Shown here piece by piece: positions 10,901 through 22,693 of a stretch of DNA of 64,000 bases (its first letter is position 1; each line of letters begins with the position of its first letter). The stretch spans positions 9,176,001-9,240,000 of the forward strand of contig OY754467.1 of assembly GCA_963575645.1 (NCBI GenBank), read 5' to 3'. This DNA is from Xanthostigma xanthostigma (taxonomy: Eukaryota > Arthropoda > Insecta > Raphidioptera > Raphidiidae). A program made the translations under genes and the position numbers. A model generated the notes under the pieces. The model did no database searches and was not told where the DNA came from. It saw only the letters and a list, made by a program, of their open reading frames with translations.

Positions 10901-11730
10901 CAGGGCTGCCAGATTTCTCTCCTCAGAAATCCGTCGGTAAGGCGAAAAGTGGTGGGGGAAGTGGTCTGAAAAATCCGTTTCCATCCGTTCGCCCGGTTCA
11001 CCCATTAATGCAATGAGTGTGAGAGAGATAGAGAGTAAAGTGAAGTATGCGGTACCATAAACGACACATCGACGTGTTTCCACCTTCATTATGGCTTTAT
11101 TATTAACATTATTAAATGAATTTCGTATAAGACGTTGAATTTACTTTTACTTACAAACAGACTTTAAATTGAATAGAAATGATTCATTTTTTCACATCCA
11201 ATGAATCAATTATTTCGTAGATTTTTCACATTTTTATGAAATAAAAATATTATATTGACTGTTAGAATGTTGCGATAGTAACAAACGCGGCAGTACAATC
11301 AGTTAAATCCTCAATGTGTTCCGTAAATCCGTGTAACTCGAAAAACTTGACTCCAGTTGTGTGAAAAAAACGCATCAGACAAAGATAGCGAGTCGATATT
11401 CATCGATATAGGTGTGTGTTTCGCGAACACATTGTTTCATACACTCTCTTATCTTTTTCTACCCAAATAGAGAGAGGAGTAGGACAGAGGTAGTGAAAGA
11501 AACGTGCTCAGATATGCTCGAATGTGGTAAAAATGCCCGAATGTCCCCAAATTATCGATTATCGAGTGAAGTTTGAATTTATAAGTAGTAAAAAAGGTAA
11601 AAAATTCGGAAAAGTTAGAAAATCCGTTAAATCCGTTCAGATCATGAAATCCGTTCCATTATCCGTTCAAATTTATTTCTACTCGAAAAATCCGTTTGGA
11701 ACGGAAAAATCCGTTCATCTGGCAGCCCTG
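10901..11730. mobile_element. hAT-type MITE with perfect 8-bp duplication AATGGCGC
   Basis: Terminal repeats CAGGGCTGCCAGAT and ATCTGGCAGCCCTG; AATGGCGC at 10893-10900 and 11731-11738. The interior has many AATCCGTT-type repeats near both ends. The small ORFs in it are not protein-like. Confidence 0.9.
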
Positions 11731-11738
11731 AATGGCGC

Positions 11739-12151
11739 TCAGAGTGAGTTATTCACAAAAAAAAGAGCGTCTCGCTCCGCTCCGAGAAAGGAGTCGTTCA
11801 CTATGAACGACTCGCTCAGGAGCGACACATCACAAATTCAGTTCTCTTATCTTGGTTTTGATGACAAAAATTTCGCTAAATATTAAGTGAGTCGCGATCA
11901 CTTAAAGAGTGGTCACATAACGGGTTACGACTGTAATATAAATCTTTATATTTTGTGGTCAGTATATTATAGTACTCACATAATACCTAAACGAATTTGT
12001 GATTATAATATGCAATAAAACAAAATATAAGATCTAATGATAATTGTTGTAAAACTATTTATTAAGTTTTTGTATTAAGTCTTGTGATTTAGCGGGTAAG
12101 GAACGTTTTTATATTGTAGTTGCATATCTACTTTGTTTCCAGCGCGAGTGT
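11739..12151. other. No gene seen
   Basis: Holds a local inverted repeat GAGTCGTTCACTATGAACGACTC at about 11800 (centre ACTATG) and otherwise AT-rich sequence. Confidence 0.4.
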
Positions 12152-12159
12152 CTTGTTTT

Positions 12160-12759
12160 TAGGGATGTGACATTGAATGAAAAAAATCGATTACTTAATA
12201 ATCGATTTTTTTAGTTTGAATATAAATCGATTTTTAAAAAATCGATTTTAAAAGAAATAATCGATTTTTGTAGAAAAATCGATTTTTTCTGTTTTATAAC
12301 AAAACTAAGAGAATAATATTAAAAATTTATTAGAATAAAAATCATTTAAAATGGTAAGTATAATAATAATAACCAAAATGACAACCTTATGGTTTTGATA
12401 CAGATTAGAATTGTTGAAACAGTTTCTAGTACAATTTGACATTTTATTACAAATTGTAATTTACAATAAAAATAAAACCAAACGATAAGAATCAAAAGTA
12501 AAACGACAAGTTTTTGGTATGAAAATTAAAATACAAAACAAATCTTGCTTTAAACTTTGAATTTAAAGAATCAAAAAACTAAAAAGAATCGTCTGTCGCA
12601 CAGATGGCACCATTTAGAAAAATCGATTAAAATGTGTAATTTCTATAATCGATTCATTAAAAATCGATTATTGTCATAAATAAAATCGATTACAAGAAAT
12701 CGATTATAAGAAAAAAATAATCGATTAAAATAAAAATCGATTATTTATTCACATCCCTA
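12160..12759. mobile_element. hAT-type MITE filled with ATCGATTTTT motifs, TSD CTTGTTTT
   Basis: Ends TAGGGATGTGA and TCACATCCCTA; a perfect 8-bp duplication CTTGTTTT at 12152-12159 and 12760-12767. Both outer parts consist largely of repeated AATCGATTTTT in both orientations, forming extended hairpins; the middle is AT-rich. No coding sequence. Confidence 0.9.
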
Positions 12760-12845
12760 CTTGTTTTTTGTAGGAATGTAGTATCGTTTAGAGAACATAG
12801 TGGAGTCATTTCTGCGCCTAGACGAGTTTGGGCTCGGACGGGTTT

Positions 12846-13123
12846 AAAGGACGCCGCACACGGATTTGCCATGCACCGATTTTCCCCAAAAACAATAGGG
12901 CTCTTCATATTTGCATACCAAACACTCTCCCAAAATTTTGTTTCAATCCGCTCATCCGTTTGACCTGTATCGTGTTCACAGACTAACAGACGCACGGAGT
13001 TTTTCCAAAAATATGTTTTTTGGATTCGGGGGACCTCAAAACGAAAAGATATTGTAAAATTTTTGAAAAGTGATTTTTGACCTAAACTAGTACTATTGTG
13101 GGTTGGAATGGTAAAATACACTT
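12846..13123 (-). mobile_element. Fragment of the 1.1-kb TIR element (copy H5)
   Basis: Shares the block from GATTTTCCCCAAAAACAATA to GTGGGTTGGAATGGTAAAA with copies at 17560-17830, 26577-26830 and 35445-35697. The small ORF over it is a shadow also present in other copies. Confidence 0.75.
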
Positions 13124-13568
13124 TGCTGGTCTAGTGTGAAAATTCACAGTTTCGATTTAAGTTAAAAGTTATATAACCGTTTTTTTGCATTCGATTTAAG
13201 TTAATATTCGGTTGTAAAACACGGGAGATTTCAATACCCGGTAAGAACCATTTCATTTCTACACATTTAATATTATATACATGTAAATTCGGACACGGTA
13301 TGCATATTAATATAAATATCTCGTTTTAAATAAGCATAAATCAGTTGAAAAACGCTTCTAAATACAAAGTTGAATTATTGATATTAAAAATATCACGCTT
13401 GTAGTTTTAAATTTCGGATTTAAATAATAATACAGATGTAGGGTAAACGCACCTATTCTCGACCACGTATCTCGCGTCGACGGCTTTTATATATCTACAG
13501 GGCTGTACCGACTGTGAGGGGTGATTCCTTCGTTCCTTTTACGAAAAAAAGAGACTGCGCATTTTACA
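13124..13568. other. No gene seen
   Basis: AT-rich; no repeat with recognisable ends. Confidence 0.35.
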
Positions 13569-13576
13569 CTACACAT

Positions 13577-13856
13577 CAGGGGCGGGAAAATATTTTGATC
13601 GCCGGGTCACATAGCTGATGAAAATTTGACGGCGGGCCACATAGCTGATGAAAATTTGATCGCGGGCCAAAAATTTCCTCACATTCTATTTCCGCATTTG
13701 GAAGCCAAAAAAAAGCTCCTTAGGTCCTTTTTTCGTCTGTTCTGGCCCTTGCTATTTCTTTACTATTTTTCTAAAATTTATAAAATGCTTCGCGGGCCGG
13801 ACAAAATTGTGCTGCGGGCCGGATCCGGCCCGCGGGCCGCTATTTGCCCAGGCCTG
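13577..13856. mobile_element. Short hAT-type MITE, TSD CTACACA(T/C)
   Basis: Ends CAGGGGCGGGAAA and TTTGCCCAGGCCTG; 8-bp flanks CTACACAT (13569-13576) and CTACACAC (13857-13864) differ at one base. The right end carries the GCGGGCCGGATCCGGCCCGC hairpin seen in many hAT MITEs. Length 280 bp. Confidence 0.88.
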
Positions 13857-13907
13857 CTACACACTATACAAGTAAAACTGGTATAATTGTGAAAAAACAA
13901 AATTATA

Positions 13908-13972
13908 GCACCAACGGTTAGGGTTGAACCTACGGTTACGAGGCAAGTATTCTACCTCGCCGCTCACTTAGC
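13908..13972 (-). repeat. tRNA-like segment, probably a SINE head relic
   Basis: The minus strand reads GAGCGGCGAGGTAGAATAC, TTGCCTCGTAACC and a B-box-like GGTTCAACCCTAACC. The ends do not pair as an acceptor stem, so this is not a working tRNA gene. Confidence 0.35.
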
Positions 13973-14814
13973 TTAATGTTTTATACAGCCTGTTTTTATA
14001 GTATACGGTCTATTGCAACGTTTCGTTACATCTTCATGAATCGGTTGTACCCTGCGAAAAAATGTTTTGCTTCGAAAAGTTTCTATATGGATGGAAATTC
14101 TAAAATGCTTCTTTACGGTGGGAAAACCAGCCTAGTGTGCAGCGGCCTTTATATAAAAAATTGGGTGGAAAGAGCGTGCAGTCAACACATCGGGAATTGG
14201 TGCTTTTACCCTGTTGTATCAAAATGTTAATATCTAGTTGAACTTATTTAATAGGCTTATTTTTGTCTATTTAAATTTTTCACATATTTTTTGTTATTTG
14301 TCGACGCGTTTGTCTTTTGAAATGATATAATGTATAATCTTTATTTTATGCCGATTTAAACGGCGATATCTGCTTGTTTCTTATTTTGGGATCAGGTTGA
14401 CCTGTTGAAATTATTATTTACTAGCCTGAACCCGTGACTTCTCTCGCATAAATGTTGGTTCTGACAGGAAACCGATAGCTTAAAAACGGACACTTAAAAA
14501 TTCAGTTTGGTTCCAATTTTGATACTGTAGTTTTTTCATGTTTGAAATTGAATTACTTTTATAAGTTATGTTATGACAATATTGCCTTAGTAGATATTTG
14601 TGCGGTGACACAGAGCACACAGGGTATGTATTCTACACTGGAAAATAGACTGCTACACCCGTCTGGCTATAAAACGTTCCGTAGTATACGACGGCTTCAG
14701 CCGTCGTGTCAAACTTTTGAAGTTTTGTTTATGACGGTCTAAGGCGGTTTGTCCGTCAAAGTGTTAAGATTGGACGGATCACCAATGTTTCCAAACGAAC
14801 ACTAAGTTGGGTCA
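13973..14814. other. No gene seen; MITE end near 14123-14155
   Basis: The stretch ending TAGTGTGCAGCGGCCTTTATA matches the end of the MITE family at 30402, 52505 and 62038. The remaining small ORFs show no recognisable motif. Confidence 0.35.
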
Positions 14815-14859
14815 CATTGCAGAAACCTGTCGACAAAATAGTTTAAGCATATTTTGAAC

Positions 14860-15178
14860 AACGGACTTTGGAAACGTGCATGCCTTGAACAAATCTGTGT
14901 AACTATAAAACGTAGGAAATGGAATTGGATAGGACACACGCTATACGAAAGACAGATGACGACATAGCGAAGAGAGCCTTGGGTTGGAACCCACAGGGAT
15001 ACCGAAAAAGAGGCAGACCAAAAATATCCTGGGGAAGAACTGTTCGTGAAGAAGTTATGGAACAAGGAACTACCTGGCTTCAAGTCAAACATATGGCTAA
15101 AAATAGGACTAGATTTAAAAATTTCGTAGAGGCCCTATGCTTCATTTAGGAGTTAAAGGAATTTATTATTATTATTAT
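14860..15178 (+). pseudogene. 3' end of a second LINE family: C-terminus of a reverse transcriptase ORF
   Basis: Encodes KRRKWNWIGHTL and then, after a two-base frameshift near 14943, RKTDDDIAKRALGWNPQG followed by RKRGRPKISW and TRFKNFVEALCFI, ending at the stop 15149. This tail is common in animal LINE ORF2 proteins. It is followed by an (ATT)n tail at 15160-15178. It is 5'-truncated and clearly different from the LINE at 0.5 kb. I am unsure of the clade. Confidence 0.75.
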
Positions 15179-15920
15179 ATTTTGAATGCATTGTAAGTAA
15201 GAATGTGATTTTAATATTTTTAAACAAAGACTATAATTTAGGTAATATCTTTTTACTGTACACTTTAAAATAGTAGAACATTTCTCGATTTTAATATTCA
15301 TATACATTTTAGGGGCATATTTTAATGTTTACTAAAGACTTGCGTTTCAATTTTCAAACAATTCCACCAATTTTATTCAAAGATACATATTTCTTTCGCA
15401 AAGCTGTAAAAATATCTTTGTTAAAATAATTTGTAATGTTTTGGATTATTTTGTAGAATGCAGATTTATTTATAAACACTGTAGGTATATTAAATACCTA
15501 CTTATTAAAAACATTAATTAATAAGGTTATTTATTTATTTAATTACATTGCCAAAACCGTTATGTTATGCGACTGTCTTTTGAATTTGCATTCGCTATGC
15601 TAAGTTTTTATAGTTTGTTTTTTTAGGTTACCTATACTGAAGAATAATTTGATCAGAGGGAATCTCATCTTGGAGCGCACTTTCTTTAAATAAACAATAA
15701 AATTTCCTTAAAAATGTCTCTAATTTTTCCTATTCAGCTCAATGACGAATCGGCACTGAAATAGTATACTGTGCGACTAGTGAGAGAAGGAGAAGATTCC
15801 ATGAGCGTGAAATTTGCCGCACGAGTGTAGCGAGTGCGGTAACACGCAAGTGGAATATTCTCCTTCGATCAATGGTCAAACATAATATTTTATTCAATTA
15901 GCACAAGTAATATGTAATTG
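15179..15920. other. AT-rich sequence with a hairpin at about 15785-15872
   Basis: AAGGAGAAGATTCCA and TGGAATATTCTCCTT form an imperfect inverted repeat; a further small MITE is possible. No coding sequence. Confidence 0.4.
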
Positions 15921-16240
15921 AGGCCCTGATAAAAGAGGGAAAAATAATAAATCACTTCATTGATTGACGTACCCACCGCTCTCGATGCACACAAGATGGC
16001 CCTGACTTTCGCTGAATTGCGATGCTGTTTTTGCATAAATACAAATCGCTACCGCGTTCCTATTGGTCCAGAAACTATGCAGTAATAATTCATTACCGTA
16101 CAGTTTCGGCTCACTACCGCGTTCCTATTGGTCCAGAAACTATGCAGTAGTACATTATCGTACAGTTTCGGCTCATTATTAGCACTCTACGCGTCAACAT
16201 GAAGTAATTTATTATTTCTCCCGAATTTAGCAGGGCACCG
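15920..16240. mobile_element. MITE with about 40-bp imperfect TIRs and an internal duplication
   Basis: Left GGCCCTGATAAAAGAGGG... to ATAATAAATCACTTCAT pairs with right ATGAAGTAATTTATTAT... to AGCAGGGCACC. Inside, CTACCGCGTTCCTATTGGTC and the following sequence to CAGTTTCGGCTCA occur twice in tandem (about 16045-16175). No target duplication was identified. Confidence 0.65.
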
Positions 16241-16410
16241 AAATTATATATTACTCACGCGTGTTGAATAAAGAATATTACTGTATATGTCTATTATCCT
16301 TATAGAAAAATGTTATGCCAATCGATTCAGTGGTTCTCTATCAAAGATATTCATAGATATCATATTGAAATTTCAGATTTTTATCTGAACATTGTCCTAA
16401 AGATCAAACA

Positions 16411-16790
16411 ATGCGTTTAACGTCCATTTCTCGACTTTATGTCATAACAGACGCCATTCGCACCATTACTATTTTCCATCTAACACATCTCTCGTTATTT
16501 TCTACATTTTTAAACTTCCACTTAATTAATAGCAATGGGCGAATGAAGGAATATTAGGAGTTTGACAGGCAATCTGCCATGGCCTTGAATAAGGAATCAT
16601 CTTGATATTTATCTGGAATTATTGAGGGAAACCATGGAAAACCTCAACAAGATGGCCGGTACAGGAATTAGTTTCTCGGCGAGAGGCAGCAGGAAAAAGT
16701 TCCAGTCACATCTGCCCCCGCCGGTATTCGAACCCGGTACCTCCCGAACGCGAGTCTAGTGTTCTCACCACTATGCCACCCCGCTCGGTA
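16411..16790 (-). mobile_element. tRNA-derived SINE (copy 2)
   Basis: Head on the minus strand at 16790, with TGGCATAGTGG (A box) and GGTTCGAATACC (B box). It aligns over its full length with the copy at 8697-9104, apart from a deletion of about 35 bases after GAATGAAGGAAT. Confidence 0.78.
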
Positions 16791-17247
16791 AAACTAATCG
16801 GAATAAAATTCGCGACACCTTAAATATATGTGCGAATTGCAAGTGGTTTTAAACACGGTTGAATTTTAAATTATCGTTCTACAGTACAATAAATATAAAA
16901 AATAGAGTGACATTTTCGAAAGCAGATCGTTAGGAAGAGACGTTTTTACGACCGCCATTTCCAGTTCCGTTTGTAAGACGGTCGGTCGGTACACATGTTT
17001 ACCAACTGAGCAGAGATCTACTCATTCCAAATGTTCGTTTGTAGGTCACATAAACTAAAAATTGTTTAATGGTATACTATGTTATTTTATATACCGCATC
17101 TAATAATTCTAGCACGCGCAGAGTGTGATTAAAACACTTCGCTTACTCGATTTTTTTACCGGAGTTCCGCATTCGAAAACCAGTGTCCATTTTTTAACGA
17201 GAGTTCCGCGCTCGGAGATCACCCAGCACTCACTTTTACCAATCTAT
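16791..17247. other. No gene seen
   Basis: Low-complexity AT-rich sequence, then GAGTTCCGC twice near 17165 and 17204. Nothing further recognised. Confidence 0.35.
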
Positions 17248-18225
17248 AACCGACACGTGCGACACTGCGCGCCATGATATCCTCGGGCATCATGGCGCGC
17301 AGTGCAAGAATATCAAACTTTCGGCCAGTGTGGTGTATACTATTTTCTTCATACCTCGGGCTTAAGTACGCTTATTAAATACATTGATGAATTAATTATA
17401 CTTATTAATTACATAAAATCACAGATAAATTCCAAGCAAGCAATTTTGAGGTTATACGTAAAAACACGAATGGCAGCTGTTCGCGACTATTAGCTAAAAT
17501 GTAATAGGGTTGCTATGGAAACGACATCTAAACAACAGTTGAAAGGCTATTACCATTCCAACCGACAAGTGGGGAATGGTACCTACTAGTTTAGGTCAAA
17601 ATTCACTTTTCAAAATTGTACAATATCGTTTCGTTTTGAGGTCCCCCGAATCTAAAAACATATTTTTGGAAAAACTCTGTGTGTCTTGTTTATCTGTAAA
17701 CACAATACAAGTCAAACGCATGAACGGATTGAAATCAAAATTTAGGAGGCTGTTTGCTATGCAAATATGATGAGCCCTATTGTTTTTGGGGAAAATCGGC
17801 GCATGCACAGAAGATATATATGCTATAACGGTGTTTTTATATACTAATTTTTTGTATACTAATTATCATAACGGCTTATTATTCTATTTATTTTTTCAAG
17901 AAAGTTTCGTTAAAATTTTTTTTTCTAAACTTTATAGTTTCAGAAATATTTTGAAAATAAAAAAAATCAGCTGTTCTTTGTTTTGTAGGTCTGTCAGAAT
18001 GAAACTAGTTTAGCATGATTCAATTAATTTTAACATGACATGGAACATAATATTATGTATAGGTAACCATGGCAATGAATAGCAAATATCATATTGAATA
18101 CTAGCCATTACTCGCGTCACTTCACGCGCATTCAGAAATTTTATTTTCTTTATTATAGGCACCGTATCAATTATCAAATGTCAATATTTTTGAAGTTCGA
18201 ATGGTCCCGTCGCCCAATTGAGTGG
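17248..18225 (+). mobile_element. 1.1-kb TIR element (copy H1) with attached hairpin
   Basis: From 17334 (ATACTATTTTCTTCATACCT) to CGCCCAATTGAGTGG at 18225 it is the reverse complement of the copy at 26145-27050, with many small differences. The 5' flank 17248-17350 is a separate hairpin (GCGCGCCATGATAT / ATCATGGCGCGC). No credible protein. Confidence 0.75.
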
Positions 18226-18764
18226 ATTTTTTTAACCTTCTTTAATGTAGTAGGTATATGAACACAATAGTATAATTTTACTGTAACGCATTTAACACAT
18301 ACATCGAGAAATATTAGGGTTTGTCCATAGGTCAATCGATTTCTCATTTTTTTATAATTTCATTTTCACTCTGAAGTAGCGGATCGCCAGCCCCGTCACT
18401 GTAGGTTGCACACGCCTACTACTTTAATGCACCGCGCGCGAACTGCATACAAAATGTCCGCAACCACAGTTAGGCACCTCTGGCACTATGGAATAGTGTA
18501 AGATGCTTGAGCGTAGCGTCATATGACCCCAAACTCATATACGCGAATAGTATTACAAGGACACAGCCGCCCCCGTATTTTTATGTATTATGTAAATTAA
18601 CACAACAAACCTCGTATATATCGCGCGTGTATACTATTCGCGGTACGTGCCGTCTCCTCGTAATGTCGCCGGTCAAACTGCGAGATCATTTGTATGAGGG
18701 CGGGGACACGTTGCTTTACTGTGTTTTTTTTTTGTAGCAGGGAAGTTACAGATATGTGGATTTT

Positions 18765-19640
18765 ACAAACATCTGCAGATGCGTATTTTTTTATGTCACT
18801 CTATACAGTTGTAGATTCGGATGCGGCGTTTTTGACGACCGCATCTGCAGATTCGGATGTGGATTCTTTAACCACATCTGTAGAATCGGATGCGGATGTT
18901 TGGACGCCCGCCTCTGCTGATTTGGATGCGGATGTTTTGACGTCTATACATCTGCGGATTTTTTATCGTCCACATATTCTGTAGATTCGGATGCGGATGT
19001 TTTGACGTCCGCATCTGAAAATTTGATTGCGGATGTTTTGACGTCCGTAGGTATGTGAAACTTCGGATGCGGCTTTTATGATCTCTATATATCTGCAGAA
19101 TCGGATGCGGAATGTTTGACCTTCACATCTGCAGAATCGGATGCAGAATGTTTGACCTCCACATCTGCAGAATTGGATGCGGATTTTTTCACCTCCACAT
19201 CTGAAGAGTTTTTTTATCTCCACATTTTCAGAATCGGATGCGGAATGTTTGACCTCCACGGCTCCACATCTGCAGAATCGGATGCAGAATGTTTGACCTC
19301 CACATCTGCAGAATCAGATGCGGATTTTTTGACCTTCACATCTGTAGAATCGGATGCGGATGTTTTGACGTCCGAATATCCGGATTTGAATGGGGATTTT
19401 TTCACGTCCGCATCTGTAGAATCGGATGCGGATTTTTAACGTCACATCTACAGATTCAGATGCGGATGTTTTTGCGTCCGCATCTACAGATTTGGATGCG
19501 GATTTTTTGACATTCACATCTGAAGATTCGGATTTTTTGACTTCCTCATATGAAGAGATTCGGATGTAAATTTTTTCACGGCCACATCTGCAGAATCGGA
19601 TGCGGATTTTTTGACGTCCACATCTGCAGATTCGGATGCG
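18765..19640. repeat. Minisatellite, 33-36-bp unit, about 23 copies
   Basis: The unit is close to ACATCTGCAGAATCGGATGC plus GGATTTTTTGACCTCC, varying by point changes. Because units are mostly multiples of three, several frames on both strands stay open for long runs (for example repeats like SAESDADVLTST on the + strand). Stops interrupt each frame and there is no good start, so I treat the ORFs as a by-product of the repeat. Confidence 0.88.
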
Positions 19641-20468
19641 TTGGGTTCAATAATATATACCTAAAAAAACTCTCAGAATCGTTTGAAAATTTAAATTTGA
19701 TCCTTTTGTAAAAATGGAATTGTACTGCTAAAAAATTTATAAAAGCACAAGTTGGATATTGATTTACTTGATAAATTTGGTGCAGATGTCGGGTTGATAA
19801 TATTTTAAGGGATGTATTAAGGGCTTACATTTTATCTTTTGTCCAAAAGCAAACTTATGTTTACATAATAACGCCACACTGCCTGTATTAGCAAAGACAC
19901 TATATTGTCGGCACTGCAGCGAGCAAAGGCCAAAGTTTTTTTTGTAATTGTCCCTTTTGAAAAAAAACTGTCTACGCCAATGCGCCGAGAAGAGTAGTAA
20001 TTTCATCGTTGATTACTATATTAAGTGTATAGTTTTATATGTCTTTTGTTTAGTAGGTACAGTAAAATAAATAAAAAATTATTGTTATTACCTATTATTA
20101 TTTATGAAGGAATACAACAATAAAATATCTATACACTTGCGATAAAATAGCCGGTGCTAAAATCCCCTTTGGAAATATGTTCTGGGGTGAATGCACTGGC
20201 GTGTTTACAGAATTACTATAGAATAAGTCTGCAACACTCCTGTCAAGGTTGGATGACTCCTTGCATGCAGAGGGTTCGTACTCTCTGCCAACATAACAAC
20301 ACATAAATGCACTACATACGCTGCTATGCGTTGCATGTTGTGTGTTGGCACCTTTGATCATGTAGCGCAAGGAGTGCGTCGACCAAGTTCTCGCACACCA
20401 CTGTGCTATTAGGAGCCGACGCGCAAAAAAAAATTTGAAAAGAAGTTTGACCCTGCAGGCCATCCCTG
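19641..20468. other. No gene seen
   Basis: AT-rich, with small ORFs lacking family motifs. A CAT-rich patch at 20290-20370 contains short inverted repeats. Confidence 0.35.
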
Positions 20469-21209
20469 TAACTTCCCGCTATTTTCGAGTTCAAAACGCT
20501 CAAAAATGTATAAAATATAGCAAGAAGGTTATTTTTTAGCTCTTCGAGCTCAAAAAAAAAAAAACACTTTGTTACGAAATTTTCGTTCACGATATCTCAT
20601 GAACAAATGAACCGATTTTGATGCGATTTGCGTCAGTCGACGCAATTGCAATTTTTTAACCTAAAAAAGTAATTTATTACATAAAAATCGATCTCATAGG
20701 AATGAGCAATTTAAAAAAACACTTTTTTACAAATTTTTCGATCACGGTATCTCGTGAACAAATGAACCGATTTTGATGCGGTTTGCGGAAATCGACGCAG
20801 TTTGTTAAGGAGAAGAGCTGATTAGATTTTGGAATTAATCGGTTTAGTAGTTTAGAAAATATTTTACAAAAACAAATTTTTAAAAATTTTTGAAACTTGT
20901 TTTTTTAAGATTTCTCAAAATTTTTTGGGCCTAATCGTTTCAAATTTTCAGGAAGTCTAAGTTCACCAGGATCACGTCAGATGCTGCAAACCGCGTTTCA
21001 GTCGGACACTCCGTTCAAAAGATATAAAAGGTTTACATACATACACACACACACAGCCCTACGGACATCATCGCCAAAATAGTTTCAATAACTTCCTAGG
21101 ACCTCAAAACGTCGAGATCTGGCGAAAACTCGATTTTCGAAAATCGGGGTGAAACCAATAACTTCCCGATTTTTGAAAAAAAAAAATTTTTTTTTTAAGC
21201 GGGAAGTTA
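20469..21209. mobile_element. TIR element with ends TAACTTCCCGCT / AGCGGGAAGTTA
   Basis: 741 bp. The 12-bp ends are perfect inverted repeats. Inside, a block with GATATCTCATGAACAAATGA and ACCGATTTTGATGCG occurs twice (about 20590 and 20745). An (AC)n run lies at 21040. No coding sequence. Superfamily not assigned. Confidence 0.7.
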
Positions 21210-21700
21210 AAAAAACATGTCGTCCCAACCTAAAATTCTGGTCTGCACAGCTACAATATTAGTTCTGCCCTAGCACTGGCATCGCCAAGTTAGGCAGGAA
21301 ACATTTCACTATAAAGCTATTATGAACAAGTATTTGTATATTGTATTAATTGTATTCAATTAAATTAAATAAATAAATTAAACCTTCTGCCGCTTGGTAC
21401 ATAAGCTGTTTAAGTAGGTAATTTAGAGCATTTTTTTTAATATGATATGTAGGCGGAATCTGGACCCATTTTAAGATAGGGCGGATACAAAATTTCAAAG
21501 GTGTTCAAAAAAGGGTCAAAATAAAAAAAAAATTTGACGCTTCGTTTTTAGGCTCTGTTAGAGCCAAATGACCGGGAAATACCAGCGGAAGAAAAAACTA
21601 GTACCATTTCCCACTTGTGGGTTGGAATGGTAAAACGGTGGCAATCTACAAATTCGGGCGAGGCCGGACCGAACCGCTAGTTTTATATAAATTGAGATAA
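21210..21700. other. Mixed repeat debris, no gene
   Basis: Contains a 40-bp piece of the H element (ACCATTTCCCACTTGTGGGT) at about 21602, followed by a Helitron 3' end, GGCCGGACCGAACCGCTAG, at 21662-21680 (plus orientation). Confidence 0.5.
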
Positions 21701-21959
21701 TTGCGTAGTTATATAATCACAATATGGGATGCATATATTATTTTGTTGTTGAGAATTTCACACGCATGTGTAACAGGTGCAGAGTAGAAATATTCCCTTA
21801 ACTTATAAGTTACGAAGTGGAACCAAAACAGTCGAAATGCTATACGCTGCGGATGTTTTATAAACAACAAAAAGGGGTGCACGCACAATCATTACGGAGT
21901 CTTGGGTTTACACATTGTCAAATCTGATATTATAATAATAATAATATAATAATATAATA

Positions 21960-22693
21960 CCAGCGGTCCCGCCCGGTTTCACCCGGGTGCAAAAGAACGA
22001 ATGGGGGGAGGGACATGAGCACGCACAGTCATCTTAGTTTACCGAGATGCATGTTGTGTCCAAATTTCATGATGATCGGAGTTACCGTTCAAAAGTTTTT
22101 GTCGTTAAAAAGCACTATTTAGGTATATTTTTATTAAGTAATAAATTTCTTTTAATATACTAATAAATATTTAATTGAAAACACTGTAGGAAAATTATTT
22201 TTATATAGGTACCTATAGTTGTAAAAGTTTTCAAGTGAGCTATTAATTAGATTTATTTAATTCTAATTAGTCGTAATAAAATTTTAAACAATTGAAATGT
22301 AAGCCTTAGAAGAAAGCAATGTAGAAAATAAAAAAAATATATATTCGCCGACGTGGGGCTTGAACCCAAGACCCTGGCATTAAGAGTCTTACGCTCTACC
22401 GACTGAGCTATCCGGGCTTGTGAACGTGACGCGCTAATATTGCAATATTTAGTTAAGGCATTTCACCTGATAATCTTTGTCGGACGGACTAATTTTGAGA
22501 TACATCTTGCAACATTTTTCATTGATGTTCCGCTCCAATTGGTCGTAGCGTGATATTATATAGCCTATAGTCTTCCACGATAAATGGGCTATCCAACAAA
22601 AAAAACTTTTTCAATTCGAACCAGTAGTTTCTTAGATTAGCGCGTTCAACCAAACAAACAAACAAACTCTTCAGCTTTATATATTAGTATAGA
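21960..22693 (-). mobile_element. Helitron carrying a tRNA-Lys-like cassette (copy 1)
   Basis: Minus-strand Helitron, 734 bp: 5' end TCTATACTAATATATAAAG at 22693, 3' hairpin CACCCGGGTGAAACCGGGCG and CTGG at 21960, inserted between A and T. Relative to the short family members it has about 370 extra bases (about 22100-22475) containing a tRNA-like sequence. The same extra block is in the copy at 59757. Confidence 0.82.
22346..22417 (-). tRNA. tRNA-Lys(CTT)-derived sequence, probably a pseudogene
   Basis: Read on the minus strand it has TAGCTCAGTCGGTAGAGC (A box region), an anticodon loop ACTCTTAAT with CTT, and the B box GGTTCAAGCCC. It is about 89% like insect tRNA-Lys(CTT) as I remember it. 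The 3' acceptor strand (GTCGGCG) has lost a base and no longer pairs well with GCCCGGA, and T-stem and anticodon-stem pairs are damaged. It could still be read by Pol III because both internal boxes look good. It lies inside a Helitron and in the same orientation as it. Confidence 0.7.

Noticed and set aside
11524-11886. 120-residue ORF across a MITE border
   Set aside because: It begins inside the hAT-type element and runs over its end and target duplication; composition follows the AATCCGTT repeats.
12741-13121. 126-residue minus-strand ORF
   Set aside because: It spans the end of one MITE and the H element, and equivalent frames in the other H copies are broken.
18694-19510. Repeat-rich protein in the 36-bp minisatellite
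   Set aside because: Stops interrupt every frame, no credible start or splice sites, and open frames occur on both strands.
22346-22417. A working tRNA-Lys gene
   Set aside because: The 3' acceptor strand is short by one base and mispaired, and the sequence recurs inside the same Helitron family with another anticodon.
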